Assembly: GCA_905199445.1 (NCBI GenBank)
Contig: CAJKGK010000013.1
Coordinates: forward strand, 21,710-85,709
Source: an uncultured Lachnospiraceae bacterium
GTDB taxonomy: Bacteria > Bacillota > Clostridia > Lachnospirales > Lachnospiraceae
Direction: 5' to 3'
DNA: 64,000 bases
Each line of letters begins with the position of its first letter. Position 1 is the first letter of the stretch. The notes beneath the pieces are model-generated. The model saw nothing but the letters and a program-made list of their open reading frames with translations, was not told the origin of the DNA and made no database searches. The position numbers and the translations under genes were made by a program. Of this stretch, positions 61,236 to 64,000 are shown piece after piece.

Positions 61236-61286
61236 AAAAAAGCCTTTCATGCCGCCAGCCTTGGACGGATGAAAGGCTTTTTTACA
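61236..61286 (-). terminator. Terminator after the isomerase gene
   Basis: AAAAAAGCCTTTCAT pairs with ATGAAAGGCTTTTTT, a 15-bp stem with a T-tract on both strands and a GC-rich loop. Confidence 0.88.
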
Positions 61287-61312
61287 TAAACCGCTTTTTC
61301 TAAAAAAATTTT

Positions 61313-62179
61313 TCAAAAAAACTTTTTAATATAATCATAACTGAGCTGGGCACTGGCCACTGGATCCAGCCTGGAATAATCCTGCTCAATAATCAAATAC
61401 GCTGCACTTCCAATATCTCTGGCCTTCTTAATAATTCCAGAGACATCCAAAATTCCCTGTCCAACCTCTATAAAATCATCTGGTTTTGCACGATCAAAAC
61501 TTTCCTGCCCGATCATTTCAGATGTATCTTCCACCAGATTAATATTGGCACATGCTTTATTCAGATCCTTCTGATGAATCAGAATGCACCGGTTTCCAAT
61601 CTTTTCCATGTATTCCACCGGATCCTGTCCGCCTCTTCTGACCCAAAACGTATCCAGCTCCACCTTCACCCATTCCGGATCTGTATTTTCCAAAAAAATA
61701 TCCAGTGCATATTTACCGTCGAATTTTTGAAATTCCTGAAAATGATTATGATAAATAAACTTTACTCCATAGTTTCTGCAGATCGCGGCAACATCATTGC
61801 AATACCGGGCAAATGCCATCACCTCTGACCGGTTTCTGAAAAACATCATCGCAATAGAAAGACCAACGCAGCCGGTTTCGGCAGCATATTGAGCCGCCCC
61901 TTCCCAATTAAAGTCCGTCGCCAACAATTTTTGCACATCATTTGGCGCCGGCACAGAGAAACTGATCAATTTCATGCCCAGTCGTTTCATCATTGCATTC
62001 ATTTCGGAAGCAGACAGCTTTTGAATTTCTTTTTTTTCACCTAAAAGCGCCTCCGGATCATAAGAAGCAAATTCCACATTTTTAAAGCCCATTTCGCCAA
62101 AACGCTTTAGGCCTGCTTCCAGATCATCTCTCAAATAATTTCGTACTGTAAATAACTGTAATCCCAACTCCAGATTCAT
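61313..62179 (-). CDS. Sugar phosphate isomerase/epimerase family protein (AP endonuclease 2-type TIM barrel)
   Basis: 288 aa, cytosolic. LGLQLFTVRNYLRDDLEAGL and MGFKNVEFASYDPEAL start the xylose-isomerase-like barrel; FIYHNHFQEFQKFDG, WVKVELDTFWVRRGGQDPV and CILIHQKDL hold the likely metal ligands (His, Glu, Asp, His). Members isomerise or epimerise sugars, inosose or hydroxypyruvate; the substrate is unknown. It is a single-gene unit with its own terminator. Confidence 0.88.
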   Translation of the reverse strand: MNLELGLQLFTVRNYLRDDLEAGLKRFGEMGFKNVEFASYDPEALLGEKKEIQKLSASEMNAMMKRLGMKLISFSVPAPNDVQKLLATDFNWEGAAQYAAETGCVGLSIAMMFFRNRSEVMAFARYCNDVAAICRNYGVKFIYHNHFQEFQKFDGKYALDIFLENTDPEWVKVELDTFWVRRGGQDPVEYMEKIGNRCILIHQKDLNKACANINLVEDTSEMIGQESFDRAKPDDFIEVGQGILDVSGIIKKARDIGSAAYLIIEQDYSRLDPVASAQLSYDYIKKFF

Positions 62180-62252
62180 TGGTTTTATCCCCCTTTGTAC
62201 TGCGTATATATTTTTATTTTACCATTAATTTCTTTTGACAGCAATCCAGATT

Positions 62253-63491
62253 TTAATCCGCACCTCTGTTTTCAGAAATTTTCAGCAGTTTTGCAGCCGC
62301 CTTCTTCATATAATCCATATAACCGGCTCTGGCTACATCTTCTGAAGCCACAATGGGAATTCTTCCGATTTCTTTTTTGCCCAAAATATAGATCAGTTCC
62401 CCAATTTGATCTCCCGCAGTCACAGGTGCCTCCAGATTTTCCTTAAATACCAGCTGCTTCTCCATTGTCTCAAAACTTTCACCGGTTGTACTCAAATAAG
62501 AAAAACAACCGTCATAACAACCCCCCACCATCTCCTGTACACCGTTTAAAACCGGTGTTTTGGGAAGCACGGGCGGATGTTCATCACGATACAGCGTACA
62601 ACTGGCAAAACCATAGTTCAGAAGAGCCGCAGCTTCTGAAAACCGGGTTTTATAGTCTGGAGCTGCCATGATTACTGCAATCAGTTCAATGTCATTACGC
62701 TGTGCCGTAGCGCTGAGACAATATTTCGCAACACTTGTGGACCCCGTCTTCAAGCCTGTACAGCCTTCATATTGCTTTAAAAGTTTATTTGTATTTGCCA
62801 GACCAAACGTCGTACTTCCCTTGTTGGTTACATGGGTAATATCTTCCATCCAAATGGTGGAATACTGATGAATCTGAGGATACTTCACCGACAATTCCCT
62901 GGACATCAAGGCCACATCTCTGGCCGATGTGTAGTGATTGGCTGATTCGGTAAGCCCGCAGCAATCCTCAAAATGGGTATTGGTCATTCCCAGCTTTTGT
63001 GCTTTTTGGTTCATCTGATTCACAAATTCCGTTTCACTGCCGCACAGGTATTCGGCCATAGCCACCGAAGCATCATTTCCCGAGGCCACAACAATACATT
63101 TAATCAGTGTTTCAACGGTCTGCTTCTCCCCTTCCTCAAGAAAAACCTGAGAACCGCCCATGGATTTTGCATAGGCACTGGTGACAACCTCATCGGCAAG
63201 ACTGATTTTTCCCTCATCCAGTGCCTCAAAAATTAAAATCAACGTCATTATTTTTGTAATGCTGGCCGGACTAAGCCGCTCATCCGGATTCTGCGCATAA
63301 ATCACATTGCCTGTAGATGCCTCCATCAGTATACAGGCCTTGGATGTGAGTCCCAAATCCGGAGGATGATCCGTCGTTTCATGACTTTTAGTCTCCACGT
63401 CTGCAGGTGTCCCGCCCACCGCACGCAGACAAACTGCAGGAGAAGAAAAAATCAGGCAAAATACCAGCAGCCATGCAAACTTTTTTCTCAT
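62253..63491 (-). CDS. D-alanyl-D-alanine carboxypeptidase (PBP5/DacF family)
   Basis: 412 aa. Signal peptide (KFAWLLVFCLIFSSPAVCLR), SxxK in LSPASITKIMTLIL, SxN in CIVVASGNDASVAMAEYL, and KTG in CTGLKTGSTSVAKYCL. A PBP5 C-terminal domain and an amphipathic end (YMDYMKKAAAKLLKI) give peripheral membrane attachment. It closely parallels the 56307-57512 protein in layout. The ATG at 63491 follows GAGTGAAA; the frame to 63548 has no ribosome site. Confidence 0.92.
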   Translation of the reverse strand: MRKKFAWLLVFCLIFSSPAVCLRAVGGTPADVETKSHETTDHPPDLGLTSKACILMEASTGNVIYAQNPDERLSPASITKIMTLILIFEALDEGKISLADEVVTSAYAKSMGGSQVFLEEGEKQTVETLIKCIVVASGNDASVAMAEYLCGSETEFVNQMNQKAQKLGMTNTHFEDCCGLTESANHYTSARDVALMSRELSVKYPQIHQYSTIWMEDITHVTNKGSTTFGLANTNKLLKQYEGCTGLKTGSTSVAKYCLSATAQRNDIELIAVIMAAPDYKTRFSEAAALLNYGFASCTLYRDEHPPVLPKTPVLNGVQEMVGGCYDGCFSYLSTTGESFETMEKQLVFKENLEAPVTAGDQIGELIYILGKKEIGRIPIVASEDVARAGYMDYMKKAAAKLLKISENRGAD

Positions 63492-63631
63492 AAATATTTC
63501 ACTCGCTTTACAAATCAAATACTTATAATATTCTAGTTTTGCATACACACGAATATTCCGCCTGATTTAATTTATTAATAATTTTTTCTATGTTGATAAC
63601 TTTTTCTATGCTTCAGTCTCCGCCGTCTGTA

Positions 63632-64000
63632 TTAATCCTGATGATACTTATCCAGCTCCTCATAGCTCTTAACCAGATCAGACTGTCCGATGTCTTCCCC
63701 GGGTTCGTCTTTTTTCGACTTAAATACAAATCTCAGAAAAATAGGCGCAATAATGGTTGTCGCTACAACCACGATAACAACAGGTCCCATAAAATTCGCA
63801 GACATCAGCCCTACCGCATCGCCCTTGCTGGCCACAATCAGAGCCACCTCACCACGGGAAATCATTCCGGTTCCGATCTGTACGGCCTCTCTGTTTGTAA
63901 AATGGCATAATTTGGCACCCAGGCCGCAGCCAAGTACTTTTGTCAGGCAGGCCACAACCACAAGAATCACGGCAAATAAAATGATCGCCGGCGTCATTTT
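63632..64000 (-). CDS. Cation:proton antiporter (CPA2 type), C-terminal end, cut by the window edge
   Basis: The last 122 codons of a membrane transporter. Two or three helices are visible (IILFAVILVVVACLTKVLGC; VVIVVVATTIIAPIFLRFVF), with GTGMISRGEVALIVASKGDA, the conserved motif of the KefB/NapA (Na+/H+ exchanger) superfamily, and a charged tail (KSKKDEPGEDIGQSDLV). It exchanges Na+ or K+ for protons across the inner membrane. No RCK/TrkA domain follows, as the stop comes about 30 residues after the last helix. The start lies beyond position 64000. Confidence 0.88.
   Translation of the reverse strand, partial: KMTPAIILFAVILVVVACLTKVLGCGLGAKLCHFTNREAVQIGTGMISRGEVALIVASKGDAVGLMSANFMGPVVIVVVATTIIAPIFLRFVFKSKKDEPGEDIGQSDLVKSYEELDKYHQD

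Noticed and set aside
63580..63605. TTATCAACA close to a DnaA box in an AT-rich gap
   Set aside because: A single near-match, no cluster of boxes and no dnaA/dnaN nearby; not an origin.
1..64000. Search for tRNA/rRNA genes, CRISPR arrays, IS elements and phage genes
   Set aside because: No cloverleaf-type gene, regular spaced repeats, transposase or integrase motifs were seen by eye on either strand. A tRNAscan or repeat search could still find a weak case.

Overview
The window looks like a chromosomal segment of an anaerobic, spore-forming, Gram-positive gut-type bacterium, most likely a Lachnospiraceae (Clostridium cluster XIVa) relative. The grounds are consensus sigma-A promoters and GGAGG ribosome binding sites, a T-box leader in front of leuS, GHKL/LytTR and YesM/YesN two-component systems, a Na+-translocating decarboxylase operon, a YtaF-type sporulation membrane protein, several PBP5-type carboxypeptidases, and small families such as DUF5685 and the high-cysteine HCB-13-like protein. 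G+C looks to be in the mid-40s percent by eye. No tRNA, rRNA, IS element, prophage or CRISPR array was seen.

Layout. 1-5.3 kb: the start of NADP isocitrate dehydrogenase (cut by the edge), an intracellular subtilase, a sugar-nucleotide-type nucleotidyltransferase, a small XRE regulator with a candidate operator, an MnmM-like tRNA methyltransferase, a 74-aa Cys/Gly-rich peptide and two unknown genes. 5.3-16.5 kb: a MATE exporter, T-box-controlled leuS with a small trailing gene, lacZ followed by two overlapping unknown genes, and an EF-G paralogue. 16.7-22.7 kb: tyrA-aroA, a coupled three-gene cluster (DUF5685, J-domain protein, membrane protein), a Gfo/Idh/MocA oxidoreductase and a DUF3006 protein. 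22.7-33.4 kb: an ABC sugar importer (SBP, two permeases, fused ATPase) divergent from a YesN/YesM two-component system, then a GH78 alpha-L-rhamnosidase whose C-terminal end is frameshifted. 33.4-35.7 kb: a MerR regulator divergent from a VOC gene and a frameshifted EthD-like gene, with a textbook 19-bp-spacer MerR promoter between them. 35.8-44.7 kb: a SEC-C protein, a DegV protein, a MoxR/DUF58/transglutaminase operon, and a LytTR regulator/GHKL kinase/DUF3887-like lipoprotein operon. 44.8-50.8 kb: a TrpXYZ-like ABC importer and a GT2/GT-C glycosyltransferase pair. 50.9-56.3 kb: a biotin-dependent Na+ pump operon that carries two different carboxyltransferase subunits. 56.3-64 kb: three PBP5-type D,D-carboxypeptidase paralogues interleaved with ytaF, a GNAT acetyltransferase, scpA-scpB and a TIM-barrel isomerase, ending in a partial CPA2 antiporter.

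How it fits together. The carbohydrate block (YesMN, ABC importer, GH78) looks like a sensing-uptake-hydrolysis unit for a rhamnose-containing glycan. It may share an operator, since two 22-bp palindromes of identical layout lie in the importer/regulator intergenic region and upstream of the rhamnosidase. The pump operon joins pyruvate/oxaloacetate chemistry to acyl-CoA chemistry through one biotin carrier. Two genes carry frameshifting lesions (GH78 tail, EthD-like). All family assignments come from reading motifs; no database search was run.
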